Under the pieces are notes generated by a model. The model was not told the origin of the DNA. It ran no database searches and saw only the letters and a list, made by a program, of their open reading frames with translations. From contig JABYQN010000011.1 of NCBI GenBank assembly GCA_022606135.1, positions 620,001-684,000 of the forward strand: a DNA stretch of 64,000 bases. Reading direction: 5' to 3'. The DNA is from Fomes fomentarius. Lineage: Eukaryota; Basidiomycota; Agaricomycetes; Polyporales; Polyporaceae. Each line of letters begins with the position of its first letter. Position 1 is the stretch's first letter. The position numbers and the translations under genes were made by a program. This document shows, one piece after another, positions 10,815-21,759 of this stretch.

Positions 10815-12775
10815 ATGTCTAATCCTGCTCCTCAACCGCCGCTCGCCATCCGTGGTATCACCGACTTTTCGCACTCGAACTGGAAGCCGCCAAACACCCA
10901 GCGCCGTACGTACTCTGACGCGTCGACTGTCAGCGTCCGGTGTGGCTCTGACGAACCCAGTCAACTGGGGCAGCGAAGACGCCCGCACCCCAGACTAAGC
11001 CTCCTCCGTAAGATGCGGACCAAGACGAGGAAGACCTGCTTGAATACGAGACAGACCGGGGGATGATTGAGCACAAGAACGCAGGAGAGCGGATGAGCAA
11101 GGAACAGAGAGAGAAAGCCAGTTTCAGACGGATCTTGGCATATTGTCTTGCGGGGAGCTTCAGGATGAAGCCATTGGCGAGCTTCTTGAAGCGGGAGCAC
11201 AATGTCAAGCCTCGGATTTACGATGAGGGAATGTACGTCGTAAGTGCTCTTATTCATAATCTGCAGCTGATTCCCCTCATTCCGAAGTAAGATGTACCAC
11301 CTACCTCTTCTGCCCGGCTACGGCCCAGGATCCAACATCCGCTCGTCCGCTCCTCCCACTTCAACTGGAACGGGGAACGAAGATCCCAGCTCAGGCCTAT
11401 CTGAAGCAGAGGAAGATGGCTACCAAGGCACATACTTTACCTACCCATCCACCTCCCCCCGCATCGAAGGCTACATGCCATCCGCGTCGCCTGAAACGCT
11501 CCCACATCGCCCCTCCCTCGGAAGTGGTGAGGTCCGAGATGCCGTATCCTCCGAGCAGCACCTGCTGCAAGTCGAGCACGTCTTGAGCCCAGAAGACTCG
11601 AACCCCGCTATATCACCATCTCCCTCACAGGGCGGGCCGACACGCTCAAAGCGGTCGAGTAGGCGGGCAGCTGCACAGGAGATACAGAACTTTGTGAAAG
11701 CGATCTTCTTTGAGTACGGAGTGGTGGTGTTCTTCGGTTTGAGGGAGGACCAGGAACTGGGCATTGTCGAAGATATTGAGGGTGCGGGTATCATGACTCG
11801 GCCGATCCCACACGACGACTGGGAGGTGGAGGCATGCCATTACTCGGTATGTATCCTCCAACCACGCTTGCGGCTGTATGTTGGTTGACCTCCCGTGTAG
11901 CACGACCCGAGCATCGCATTCCCGCGCATCTACAACGACTTCTTCAGTACGTTCGCTGTGATGAGTACCGTGTATGCACCCTAAACTCAGAGCCACTTAG
12001 CATTCAAGACCCATTCGCACCTTCTCCAACTTTCCGTCGCGCACGCGCTCGCGCAATCCACCCTCCTCGCGCACTACGAGTCCCTCGCGCACCGCACCCG
12101 CTCGATTCCGGTACAACTCGCCTCAACCGGCGTGCTCGCTCTCTCCCGCATGGACGCGCTGAAGCTCACTGGGCGGTTGTTCACGCTGAGACGGGACGTG
12201 AACCTCGTGAGCAACGTGCTGGATACCCCAGAGTTGTTCTGGGACGAGGCGAGCTTGAAGGCGTTGTACGATGCGGTGCGGTGCGGGAGTATATGGAGAT
12301 CGGGCCGAGGGTGCAGGTGTTGAACGAGAAGGTTGCGGTTGCGGAGGATTTGGTGAGTATATGCGTCTTCTGACATGTCGTCGAGAACGGGGTTGCCTGA
12401 TTATTACACTGTTGTGTGAGTGCAACTGAGTGCGATACACGACCATTTGAACAATAACGCAATGGACCAAATTACGTGGATCATCATCTGGTAGGTGCGT
12501 TGCTTCTGCGAGACTTGTGTCACGTCAGGCTCATCGTCGTTGCTTGCTTGGTCGAAGTGGTGAGTATCACCTTGTCTTGTCTCTTTCTATCTCGTTGAGC
12601 TACGGTCACGCTCGGGCCCTTTCAGGGAGAAGTCATTGCACGCCTGGTGGTACATGCCACGATGGGAGGCGGGGAAACAACTCCGTTGACTGCTGCACAG
12701 GTGCTCAACAGCATGTCGCGTGAGGAAGCGGCTTCAGCACTGGAGCGGATTGCACACGGCCTTCCACCACTTTGA
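10815..12775 (+). pseudogene. Disrupted RMD1/Sif2-type DUF155 protein gene
   Basis: The body matches the DUF155 (Rmd1/Sif2) family of mitochondria- or membrane-associated proteins. Pieces are EYETDRGMIEHKNAGERMSK, ILAYCLAGSFRMKPLASFLKREHNV (exon to 11239), MYHLPLLPGYGPGSNIRSS (from 11292 to 11846), HDPSIAFPRIYNDFF (11901-11946) and a long exon from 12001 (THSHLLQLSVAHALAQST, LFTLRRDVNLVSNVLDTPELFWDE). The tail has a membrane helix (ITWIIIWLIVVACLVEVGEVIARLVVHATMGGG) and ends at 12775. Defects visible: an in-frame TAA at 11009-11011 just before DADQDEEDLLEYETDR, an upstream frameshift, a 5-base tandem duplication (GTGCG) at about 12275-12285 that shifts LYDAVR before EYMEIGPRVQVLNEKVAVAEDL, and a missing acceptor before HDHLNNNAMDQ. 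The order of exons is otherwise preserved, so decay looks recent. Confidence 0.85.
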
Positions 12776-12874
12776 TACATGGGTCATTATATATTTGTGT
12801 TCTGCAAGTTGTACAATCGATTCACACCTTGCTGTACTGCACCAGCTCTGGAATCACATACGACCTAATTCTAC

Positions 12875-13589
12875 CTAGACACTACGTTTTCTTCTTCGAA
12901 ACAGGGTTACAAACCTTTTCCTGATGGTCCCACTCCTGGACCCCGGTAAGTCCTGTACTACTCCAGGTACCTCGTCGAAGGTAGGAAATGCGACGCCCGT
13001 GGGCAATGGGATTTGGGGTGGGGGCCGGGTAGACACAGATAGACCCTCAGCTGCCAGTGTAGATGGAGTGCGCAGCCGAGTGCCCTTGGTGTGGGGTGGG
13101 ACAGACGGCACAGACTGGGTGCGGGCTGGGACCCGCGGTGCAGACAAAGTGCCTGGGAAGGGGACCGAGGGTGCGGGAGGGTGCAGAGATATCGTCAACT
13201 GGATTCTGCCAAGTCGGTCTTCAATGCACTTGTCGACTGCATCAATGATTTGCTTCTGTACGGTCTTGAGATCATGGCGCGAGCTGCAATTGAAATCTAC
13301 TCACCTGCATGTCAACAAAGCGGTTGTCGAACTCCTCTTTCAGCTCCTCTTTCAGCTCCTCTTTCACACCCCGAAGCTCCCTTCGCAGGTCATCCTCCCT
13401 AATCACCCCCCGAAGCCCCTCTTGTACAACACCTTGCATCTCCTGCTTGACAACTTGACGAAGCCAAGTTTCACCGACGGAAGTGCCCGGTGGTGATGTG
13501 TGAATCGATGCAGTATGAGCACCTACAGGCCAGAAGTTGTCAGAGGATGAAGATCGTTGTGTGGATATCTCACGTTCGGGAGTTGACAT
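12875..13589 (-). CDS. Coiled-coil protein, divergent partner of kinase copy A
   Basis: Three exons on the minus strand (13589-13574, 13522-13305, 13255-12875) splice in phase to 204 residues, starting MSTPER. The middle has a charged heptad-like segment (LRRELRGVKEELKEELKEEFDNRF) likely to form a coiled coil, then KQIIDAVDKCIEDRLGRI. A Pro/Ser-rich stretch follows and the protein ends in a basic RKRFVTLFRRRKRSV tail. The 16-nt first exon and its intron are conserved in the partial copy at 63812-64000 (shared ETWLRQV segment). The gene faces kinase A across a 1.5-kb spacer. Family and function are unknown; the basic tail could bind nucleic acid or membrane, which is inference. Confidence 0.72.
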
Positions 13590-14892
13590 GGTGGTTGATG
13601 ATAGTGTAATGGATTTATTCAAGGACGAGAGACCTTGACGGGGAAGAGTGGGCAGAACCAATATGTGGGGCTGACCGCGGCGTCCGACCCGGAGGCCGAC
13701 CCTGAGCCTTGGCTGTTTTTGAACAGTGTCATTGGGTCTGGGAGTCATTACGACTGAGAGGCGGACATGAGTATATCGTCTCCATGATATTGAGACCTGA
13801 ATAAATACCGTGCGGGCGTAGAATCAGGTATCCAAGTTGTAGAAGATATGAGTCGGGACGTCGCACGCCGCAACGACCTGAGGAAGAAAGTGGGAGTGGG
13901 AAAGCGTGAGCGTCGGGGGTCCCAGACTGAGAGGTTTGAAACGCTGGAGAGGGAGGGTAAATACCACTGAGTATAGGGGAGCGACATACCCCCTGACTCC
14001 TGAGTGGAGAGGATAAGCAATAAGCCTGCACATCGCCATTTTCACCTGCTACACTGTCTCACGCGTCTGCGCCACTCCGCTCACCGTCATTCACTTGCTA
14101 AGTATATGAACCTCTAAGTGACTACTAGGCCACATACCGATCGCGCGATTGCGAGGAGGAGCACAAATAGCGGGCGAAATGCGGGTCCAACATGAATATG
14201 GGATGCCTACCCACTCATCCGCACTTGTGATGGCGTGTACTGGCGTTGGTTCGTCTGGAGAAATGAGGTATCGACGTCGTAGCGCATAATATCCGAGTCC
14301 GAATTGGGCAGGTCACGGACACCGTGACGGTGCGGTTACAGCACGGTGCTGAAGAGACCTATCCCACTGAACATCAAGCCCATGCGTCATTCCAACTCTG
14401 GCATCATCACTACACTACAAACCGACCGAGAAGGTATCGCCTTGATTGGCAGTGACACCACGCTGGAGCCCACGTATCATTCGTGAGGCCAGCGATCTAC
14501 AACAGGGGCTTACTCAGTCAACTTGAAGCCGACCGGTCCATGTCGGCGCTCAGGTTGGGCTGATCGCCAATGCAAGATCGCTTGTGTATCCGCCCTGAGA
14601 GACTGCAGCGCGCGATGGGATAGGTTGGTATTCCCCATCGGCCTGAGACCATCCTCGGAGAGGACGACCTAGATCTTCTTGTCCCGTATGGGAGTGAGGG
14701 AGACGGGACAGCTCATCCGCACTCCAAGTTGAGAGACACTGACCTGCTCCGCATGGGTAGAGGCGATCGAGACTGGGTGGATGTCGCAGACCTCAGACTC
14801 TTTCTCAATCGTGAACACTAAACGGGACGCCGCCTTCCTGTGCAATGTTGCGTCAGCTCCTCTTCCTCCCCCACACCCGACCCTCGTCAGCA
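13590..14892. other. Shared spacer between the divergent coiled-coil gene and kinase A
   Basis: No gene is recognised. Short frames such as 14045-13824 (minus; RLIAYPLHSGVRGYVAPLYS) are conserved in copy C at 63365-63580, but this follows from the duplication. The segment must hold the promoters of both flanking genes. Confidence 0.5.
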
Positions 14893-14899
14893 TATAAAA
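14893..14899 (+). promoter_or_regulatory. TATA box of kinase copy A
   Basis: TATAAAA lies about 207 bases before the kinase ATG. In copies B and C the equivalent AT-rich element is only about 115-119 bases away; the difference equals the tandem duplication in between. Confidence 0.5.
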
Positions 14900-14906
14900 T
14901 GACCCA

Positions 14907-15100
14907 GTCGTTTGGCCCTTCGATCACTTCAATCCCCACACTCTACCCCGCACTCACTATACAATCACCGCAGTTCACTCCCATTCAACACATATATTGA
15001 CCTTGTCAGTTGGCCCTTCGACCACTTCAATTCCACTCACTTTACCCCGCACTCACCATACAGTTATCACAGTTCACTCGCATTCGCCTCACGCCCGCCG
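14907..15100 (+). repeat. Tandem ~98-bp duplication in the kinase A leader
   Basis: The segment beginning TTGGCCCTTCGATCACTTCAA at 14912 is repeated, with changes, from 15010 (TTGGCCCTTCGACCACTTCAA). Both units continue with ACCCCGCACTCAC, a TATACA element and CAGTTCACTC. Copies B and C carry a single unit. Confidence 0.85.
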
Positions 15101-15102
15101 TC

Positions 15103-16665
15103 ATGGTACACACCCAGATGAGCGAAATCCTCCCCAACTTCACCGGTTTCACGATCTCCCGCGGTCCCCTCCACCTTCGCCTACTCGAGAAGATCGGCAG
15201 CGGCGCGTTCGGTGTCGTCTACCTTGCGGAGGACATCTCCTTCAAACCCCACGGCGCGTCGCACTACGCGGTCAAGTGTCTCCTGCGCCACCCAAGCGGC
15301 TCCGTTTACGCCCGCCAGCAGCAGCGCGAGTTCGAGAATCACAGACTCGTCTCCGACCTCCCGAACGTCGTTTCCCTCCACGCGGTTATCGAGCACGAAT
15401 TCTACACATTCGTAGTCCTCGACCTCTGCCCGGGCGGCGATCTCCTCACGGCGATCACGGAGCGCGGCACGTACCTGCACAATACCTCGGCCATCAAGCG
15501 CACCTTCCTCCAGATCATCGACGCACTCGAGGCGTGCCACGAGAAGGGCGTGTCCCACCGCGACCTCAAGCCCGAGAACATCCTCTGTTCAGCCGACGGC
15601 TCGCAGGTCTTCCTCGCCGACTTCGGGCTGTCGACCCGTAGCAGCCGCAGCTCCCAATTCGGCTACGGGAGCCCATCCTACGAGAGTCCAGGTGAGGAGG
15701 CCCATCATGCCCGCAAAGCTACACGAGACTGACCCCTTGTCCTGATTCTTCCAGAATGCCGTGCCATCCACCGCCACATAAAGACCTTCCGCAACAAGCC
15801 AAACGACGTCTGGGCGATCGGCTCCATCCTGTGCAACATCATAACGGGGAGGAACCCGTGGCACGTCGCATCGCCCAGGGAGGACATCGGCTTCAGGATG
15901 TACATGCAGGAGGGTGCGGTGTGGCTGCACAAGAACATGGACATCTCGCTCGGGGCGGCGGCGATTCTGGGACGCATCTTCGACCTGAACCCTGAGACGC
16001 GCATCACCCTCCCCGAGCTGCGCCAAGCGATCCTCGCCCTCGACACGTTCCATCGCGAGGCCGCGCCCGCTGTGACGGCGGCGTGCTACGACGCAGCGAT
16101 GGCCTACGGCGACGTTGAGGAGTCGCAGGAGTTCGACATCACCGACGTTTCCCAGCCCATTGGCCACTCCTCCCAGCAAGACGGCAGCTGGGAGCTGCAG
16201 CCCATCGCGCTGTCGACGACGTTCTCGACCGACTTCATGACCATGGCCGTGGAGGACATCTCTGCCGCCGCGTCCGCGACACTCGCACGCAAGGTCAGCA
16301 TGGCGCCGTCTGGCAGCGACGTAGTGGTGGGGGAGACCTGGTCGATCACTCCCCTCGCGCCGCACGAAAGCTCGCGCGGATGGTCCGACTGGGAGTCCAG
16401 CGACACTGGAAGCGAGAGCTCCGAGTCAAGCGAGGGCCCCATCACTCCCGAGTCGTACGCAGCTGGCCCCGTCCCCGACTTCGCGCTGGACATCTGGGAG
16501 CATAGTCAGACCCCAGTGAGGCAGATGCCCGAGGAGGAGTTCACGCTAGTTCTGACGCGCCGTCTTGCGGAGTTGAAGCGCGAGAAGGCGGGTAAGAAGC
16601 GGCGCGGGTCGTTGTCGCAGATCGTCGAGGGGATGAAGAAGGTGACTCGCAGGGTATCGTTGTAG
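15103..16665 (+). CDS. Ran1/Ksp1-like serine/threonine protein kinase, copy A
   Basis: Two exons (15103-15691 and 15755-16665) encode 499 residues. The kinase core is complete: glycine loop GSGAFGVV (32-39), AVK lysine at 58, catalytic HRDLKPEN at 152-159, DFG at 173-175, the SPE of the activation segment at 195-197 split by the intron, and DVWAIGSILCNIITGRNPW after it. DLNPETRITLPELRQAI closes the domain, as in the Ran1/Ksp1 group of fungal kinases that control nutrient response and the switch to meiosis. The C-terminal 200 residues are acidic and Ser-rich (SSDTGSESSESSEGPITPES) and end in a basic KKRRGSLSQIVEGMKKVTRRVSL, which contains RxxS-like phosphorylation sites. The substrate is unknown. 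Copies B and C are very similar, and all three are intact. Confidence 0.92.
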
Positions 16666-17321
16666 ACGGCACCATCATCAGCGCCGATCTGTGCTGGACG
16701 CTGTCGGCCTCTGCATCTTTCTTCATATCCCTGCATCGCATCATATCGTAGACTTTACTGTATGTTTCGATTGTACGCACCACAACGCAATGCTGTGTGA
16801 TAGTTATGCAAATGCACTCACTGTTTAGATTATGGGGTGATTGCAGCACAGTGTCCGGAATATGAGACGTGCAGGGAGCGTTCACGTATGCCCTCCTCTG
16901 GCTTGATCGTCGAAGTGCGCATAATCGGTGGAATGCGTGCTGCTGCATTGCTGTCCATCTACTTCATATACTGAAATGACTGACACCAAATAGAGGTCAG
17001 CCGACTCTATGGATGGAAGTGGGAGGCTTGAGCTTGATGGAATCACACACGTCTCAAAGACGTATACTGACACAGAACTCAACTGCGCTTACAGTTGCTC
17101 CAGTACCGTCACACAGCACACGATGAGATGGTCCAAAAAAACCGCGTGGTGGGCCTTCTCCTCACAATTCCGCTCTGTCACCTAGTACAACCGAGTAGAA
17201 GAAAGACAAAGGAACGGCGGGGGCCGTGGTGAAGCGCGTACAACGAACTCTCCTGCCCTCCTGCTCGGATTCGATCGCGCCCTCCGCGTTTTGCATGCCG
17301 CGTGTGCTGTTTGTTTGATGT
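16666..17321. other. Intergenic between convergent kinase A and sedolisin 1
   Basis: The first 155 bases are the kinase 3' flank shared with copies B and C. Nothing is recognised in the remainder. Confidence 0.5.
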
Positions 17322-19752
17322 TTAGTTGGTAGCGGCCTGTTGGTCCTGGTGGAGGCCGAGGATCTTCTTCAGGATATCCGGAAGGTCCTTGAGATCTGGA
17401 AGAGAGATGCCGTGCTTGCCGCCGTGGCCCTTGCCGGCCGCGGTCGAAGTGGCAGCAGCGGAGGACTCAGTGGCGGTAGCCGACGCAGTCTCGGACACGC
17501 TTTCCGTCGCGGTTGCGGTAGCAGTCTCCGTAGCGGCAGCCGAATCGGTGGCGGAAGCTGTCTCCGTGGCGGACTCGGTAGCGGAGGCGGAGGCAGACTC
17601 GGTGGCAGAGGCCGATGCACTCTCCGTGGCAGAGGCGGAGGCGGTCTCAGTGGCAGAGGCGGAGGCGGTCTCAGTGGCAGAGGCGGAGGCGGTCTCCGTA
17701 GCAGAGGCCGACGCACTCTCCGTGGCAGAGGCGGAGGCAGTCTCAGTGTTGTTGCCCGCAGCAGCGCCGCCGTTGGCACCATTGTCACCTGCGTTGGCAC
17801 TGCCGGTCACGAGGGTCTTGAGCTTGGCGAAGTCGGGCGTGCCCAGGCCGGTAACGGGGTCCCAGCCAGTGAGCGCGGGGAAGCCGTCGGTGCCACAGCC
17901 GGGGTTGCTGCCCTTGGTGATGTCGTTGAGCGCGGCAGCACCCTGCGAGTACAGGAGCGGGTTGAGGAAGCCGAGGGGCGCCTTGCCCTGGTTGAGGAGC
18001 TCGTCGTTAAGGAGCGCGATGACAGAGGCGAAGACCGGGCTGGACGCAGAGGTACCGGAGACGCCCTGCCCTTGGCCGGCGATGTCGACGATGAAGTTGA
18101 CACCCTGGGCGGAGACGTCAGGGAACGCACGGCCCTCAGTGTTGAAGAGACCCTGGTTGGTGTTCCCGAGCTGCTTGAGGTAGGCAGCGACAGCGTCGTC
18201 CTGATACGCGGGGCGCTTGAAGACGTTGGAGAAACCGCCAGACGAGAAGGCGGCAGCCTGCTCGTCGATGTTCTGCGTGGAACCAACAGAGGTCAAGCTA
18301 TAACCGATGTGTTAGCGAACGGCCCCGGCTGTGAATTCTGAAGCGGTTACGTACAAGGGACAGCCAGAGGGGAAGGTAGGCACGAACTCCTTGCCGTTGC
18401 AAGCGTTGCTGGCCTGAGGACCGGAGACACCACCATCGCCGGATGCGAAGAGGATGGAGACACCGCGAGCGCCGAGCTGACCGTAAGCATTGCACAGAGA
18501 TCTCAAGCAAGCATCAGCACACAGCGATTTGAGTACGAATACAAGAGGACATACGAAGCAAGCTCAGGCTCGTTGACGAAGCCCGCCTCATTGAAGCCGA
18601 AGCTGGTTGTGAGCACCTTGGGCGGGTCCTCGAGGTTGAGGAGGAAGTTGATGATGTCGAGGAAACCACCGAGTTGGGCGTCCTGGTTGGCGTCGCCGAC
18701 GGAGAAGAACGTAGTCGGGACGTTGGTTGCGATACCGACGGTGTATTGGATATCGAGGGTCTGAATTGCATTGTGAGACGAGTGTTATTGCTGGTATTCA
18801 TATATAACACATACCGCCTCAACAGTTCCCTGAGACTTGACATCGGTGATACCCTGGTCAATGGAGACCGTCTTGAAAACGCTTGCGTCCTGAATGTCAG
18901 GACGGAGGACCGACAAGAACTCGGTCAGGTCGTCCTGGTTGGCGATCTCGTCAAGGAAGCCAGAGACACCAAGGCTGTTATCCTTAGCTGACGCAGGAGT
19001 GGTCGGGATGTTGTAGAGACCGAGGAGACACTCGGGGTAATCTGAGTGTCGCACTGGTCAGGGACAGCAGCGCGCTTCGAGCGGCTCCGCTTAGAGGCAC
19101 GACGAAGATCGGCGATCTGGAACGAGGGGACGGAGCGCGAGGCGGGCTCAATGAACTGGGTCGTGGGATAGATGAAGGCAAGGTCCTGCTTGAGGGACGC
19201 GGGAACGGAGTACGCAAGGGTGCGGAGCGCCGTCCCGTTGGTCTTGTCGACCGAGTACTCGTTGTAGTCCGCCTTGAGGAGGGCGTTCGCCTTGCTGATG
19301 GGGACCTGCACGCCAAGCCAATCACCTGAGGGGGAAATGGTCTGGGGAGTGATCCCGTTCTTGTTCAGCCATGCGGTGACGCGTTCCACACTCTCGGGCT
19401 TGGGAGCGACCAACTTCTCAACCTAAAGAAAGAAACGGTCAGGCTTACTTGACATGAGAAGCGCAGATCGCGGAAATAGGCGGACCTCAGCCTTGGTAAG
19501 GTGGTGGCCGTAGTTCTCGCTAGCCGGGTTGCTGACGTCGTACAGCGCGGTCTCGAGACCGGTGGCGTTGCTCGCGACGAGAGCAATGCGGAGGTTCACG
19601 GTAGCCTCTTGGGAAGCCTTCTGACGGTAGGTGAAACCCTTGGGAACTTCCGCCCGGCGGTGCAAGACATGAACATCGCCAGACTGCGCAGTAGGCCTGC
19701 CGAGGGCAAGAGAGGAGAAAAGAGAGAGAACGAGCAGACCGGCTGCAACCAT
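17322..19752 (-). CDS. Sedolisin 1 (S53 tripeptidyl peptidase), with one-base frameshift
   Basis: Exons on the minus strand: 19752-19486, 19422-18815, 18760-18555, 18501-18355, 18297-17322. They give a signal peptide (MVAAGLLVLSLFSSLALG), a pro-kumamolisin activation domain (HLTKAE, VERVTAWLNKNGI) and an S53 catalytic domain with the EATLD pair (Glu and Asp four apart), SGDGGVSG for the oxyanion Asp and SGTSASSP with the Ser. The calcium-site region GWDPVTGLGTPDF is also present. Sedolisins of this type remove tripeptides from protein N-termini at acid pH outside the cell. The C-terminus is a long Ala/Ser/Thr/Glu tail ending in a Lys/Gly-rich patch. Summed exon length is one base short of a multiple of three: ITP and ECLLGLYN lie in different frames at about 19033-19037, next to a GGGG run. 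Intron 1 has an odd GTCCGC donor. It is either a fresh pseudogene or a sequence error. Confidence 0.88.
17480..17755 (-). repeat. Coding minisatellite in the tail of sedolisin 1
   Basis: A 24-nt unit coding for the eight-residue pattern (T/S)ASASATE is repeated about ten times with small variations (ETASASAT / ESASASAT), grading into ATATES repeats. It forms a Ser/Thr-rich, probably O-glycosylated linker after the catalytic domain. Confidence 0.85.
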
Positions 19753-21759
19753 TGTGAGGTAGGAAACGAAAGTGTAGAGAAAGAAGGGACCACGGGTTGA
19801 CCTGGAGGGTGAAGGTAAGGAGCACTCATCATGAGGACCAGGTATTTAACTGACCCCACCGAGGATCGTGCGCTTCAGCCGTCGTCAGGCTGGATCAAAG
19901 CCATATGATCGTTTGCTGTTCTGTCGCTGGGTGCACAGTTCAATCCGGAAGACATTTGCGCTAGGCACCGGGCTTGGCGAAATTCCGGCGCCCCCGGCTG
20001 GCGCAATTGCTACTGTGTCGGATCGACAGTATGTTTCTATGGAGCTACGCACGAAGAGACAGAGGTGAGTATCCTATTTGGAAATACATGGAACGTCTGC
20101 AAAGCTCACCATTCATTTCATCCGGGAGTTGAAAGGCTTCTGGGTGCAATGGGCGGGAGAACTGCCGGAGCAAGCACGGAACGGCGCGGAGGCGGCCGTG
20201 ACCGAGGCGGCTGCTTGGCATCCTCCTCCCATCCGATGATCGTGATCCTTGTGGTCATGCATCGAAAATCGCATAAGTAACCCTGTCGCTATGGTGTGTT
20301 CTGACTCTCGAGGTCAGAAGCTTCAAGCAATCGAAACGCGTTTGCCGGCGCGAGGAAGTCCGCCTAAGTTTAAGCTATGAAAGCTTTCGCACTGCGCGTG
20401 CGCAAGTATCGTACGTCGGTCTCACGCCGCCCAGGCGTTCAGTAACCGGTCAAACAAGCTCACGGAGTTATTGTGAGCCTCAAAACAAGAAGTATTCAAG
20501 GTTGTGGTTTCAAGTGCATTGACCAACGAGCACGTGTGGACTTAGCAATATAGCGCGAGACAAGGCGTCTGTCTCAATACCGTCGGTCCGTCCCGCATCA
20601 GTGCAGCAACAGGCTACAGCCAAGAGTGTCAACCCGGATCCGCGAGTCGCGACCCGTCGCTCAACTTAGCCACAGTCGTCGCCGCTTGCGCACGCAACAG
20701 TGCAGTGCGTACCTCACGCATGCAAGCGACAACCGGTGGTGACAAGGTGCACGCGCAGGCGCGACCCCCCGACGTCCCCGACGCTTTCCAATGATGATGA
20801 TGGTGTCCTCGAGGCTCACCCAAACATCACACTTCATGACATATCGGGAGGCATGGCGCGGCTGCAATGGCTGAGTACTCAGTGACCGCGGTTGCTTACC
20901 CCAGCGTCGATGCAGATGCACGAACGGATCGGGTATATACTGGCGCATACTACTCACCGGGTGGCGTATGCAACTTCGATAATTCCAGTTCGCAGGATCG
21001 AATGACACGCAAGCTTGACGGATCGCAGTGTTTATGTAGGCAGGTGTGATATGAATCCCGTGGCTGTGAATAAGCAAGCAGTGCGTACTCACCGCCTCGT
21101 AGTGCCTTGGCGACGAATTGGCAACTTGAACCTTCCCGCGCCAGTTCTTCCCTCCCGAGGCTCACATCTTCGAACATGCGGCGTGATATGTATCTGTCGT
21201 CTCGGCGGCGCCCCCTTCGCGAAGCACGGAGGTCACGGCGCAGCTGTATGCACATGCTGCTTTATGTTTCGAGAGCAGCAGTGTGCAGATCTCAATTCAA
21301 ATTACCCAGCCGAGACGAGTTCCAAGGGGATGCGCTTCACAGAGTGGCGGTTGGGTATGAGCGGGAGGAGTAGCGCCTTTCTCGTTTCAGCGAACGACCA
21401 ACTTCCCGGAATGGACGAGAACACTCACTTGGGCTCATATTATGGGTATACTGCATCGATCCGTGTGGCCACTGATATGTACACGTTCATAAGCGAACTG
21501 GAGCCACCTGAGCCGACTGAACCATAAGTTATACCGGAAAACGATCATACTCGACTCGGAAAACGAAGATAAAAGGAACGAAGCGGGAGGAGAAGTCACC
21601 GTCGGTCATCATTCCAGGCCCCAGTTCTACATACAACATCGGGTCACTATACATCTCAGCAAGACTGCTCGGTAGTACTCAGCACTCGAGATACTCGATT
21701 TGGATCCGACCTTGGGAGGTCTCCGAAGTTACCCACAGGCTATGGGCCGGCATGCTTGC
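19753..21759. other. Intergenic, no gene recognised
   Basis: Two kilobases between sedolisins 1 and 2. The first 100 bases hold the sedolisin 1 leader with an AT-rich GTTAAATACC element on the minus strand near 19840. Further on only short, compositionally plain frames occur; none shows a domain or coherent splicing. Confidence 0.45.

Larger units (their letters stand above)
12875..16821 (+). repeat. Block Y copy A: coiled-coil gene, spacer and kinase
   Basis: This 3.9-kb segment reappears inverted at 60.7-64.0 kb (copy C, cut by the window edge), and its kinase half reappears inverted at 50.6-52.8 kb (copy B). The homology includes coding parts, the spacer (for example 13824-14045 against 63365-63580) and the 3' flank down to the GCAAATGCACTCAC segment near 16820. 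Gene order and divergent orientation are kept between A and C. Confidence 0.9.

Noticed and set aside
15589..16365. 258-codon minus-strand frame, also present opposite kinases B and C
   Set aside because: Antisense of the kinase exons; conserved only because the kinases are.
17340..18341. 333-codon plus-strand frame, Gly/Arg-rich
   Set aside because: It is the exact antisense of the repetitive sedolisin 1 exon; its length comes from the low-complexity GC-rich codons.
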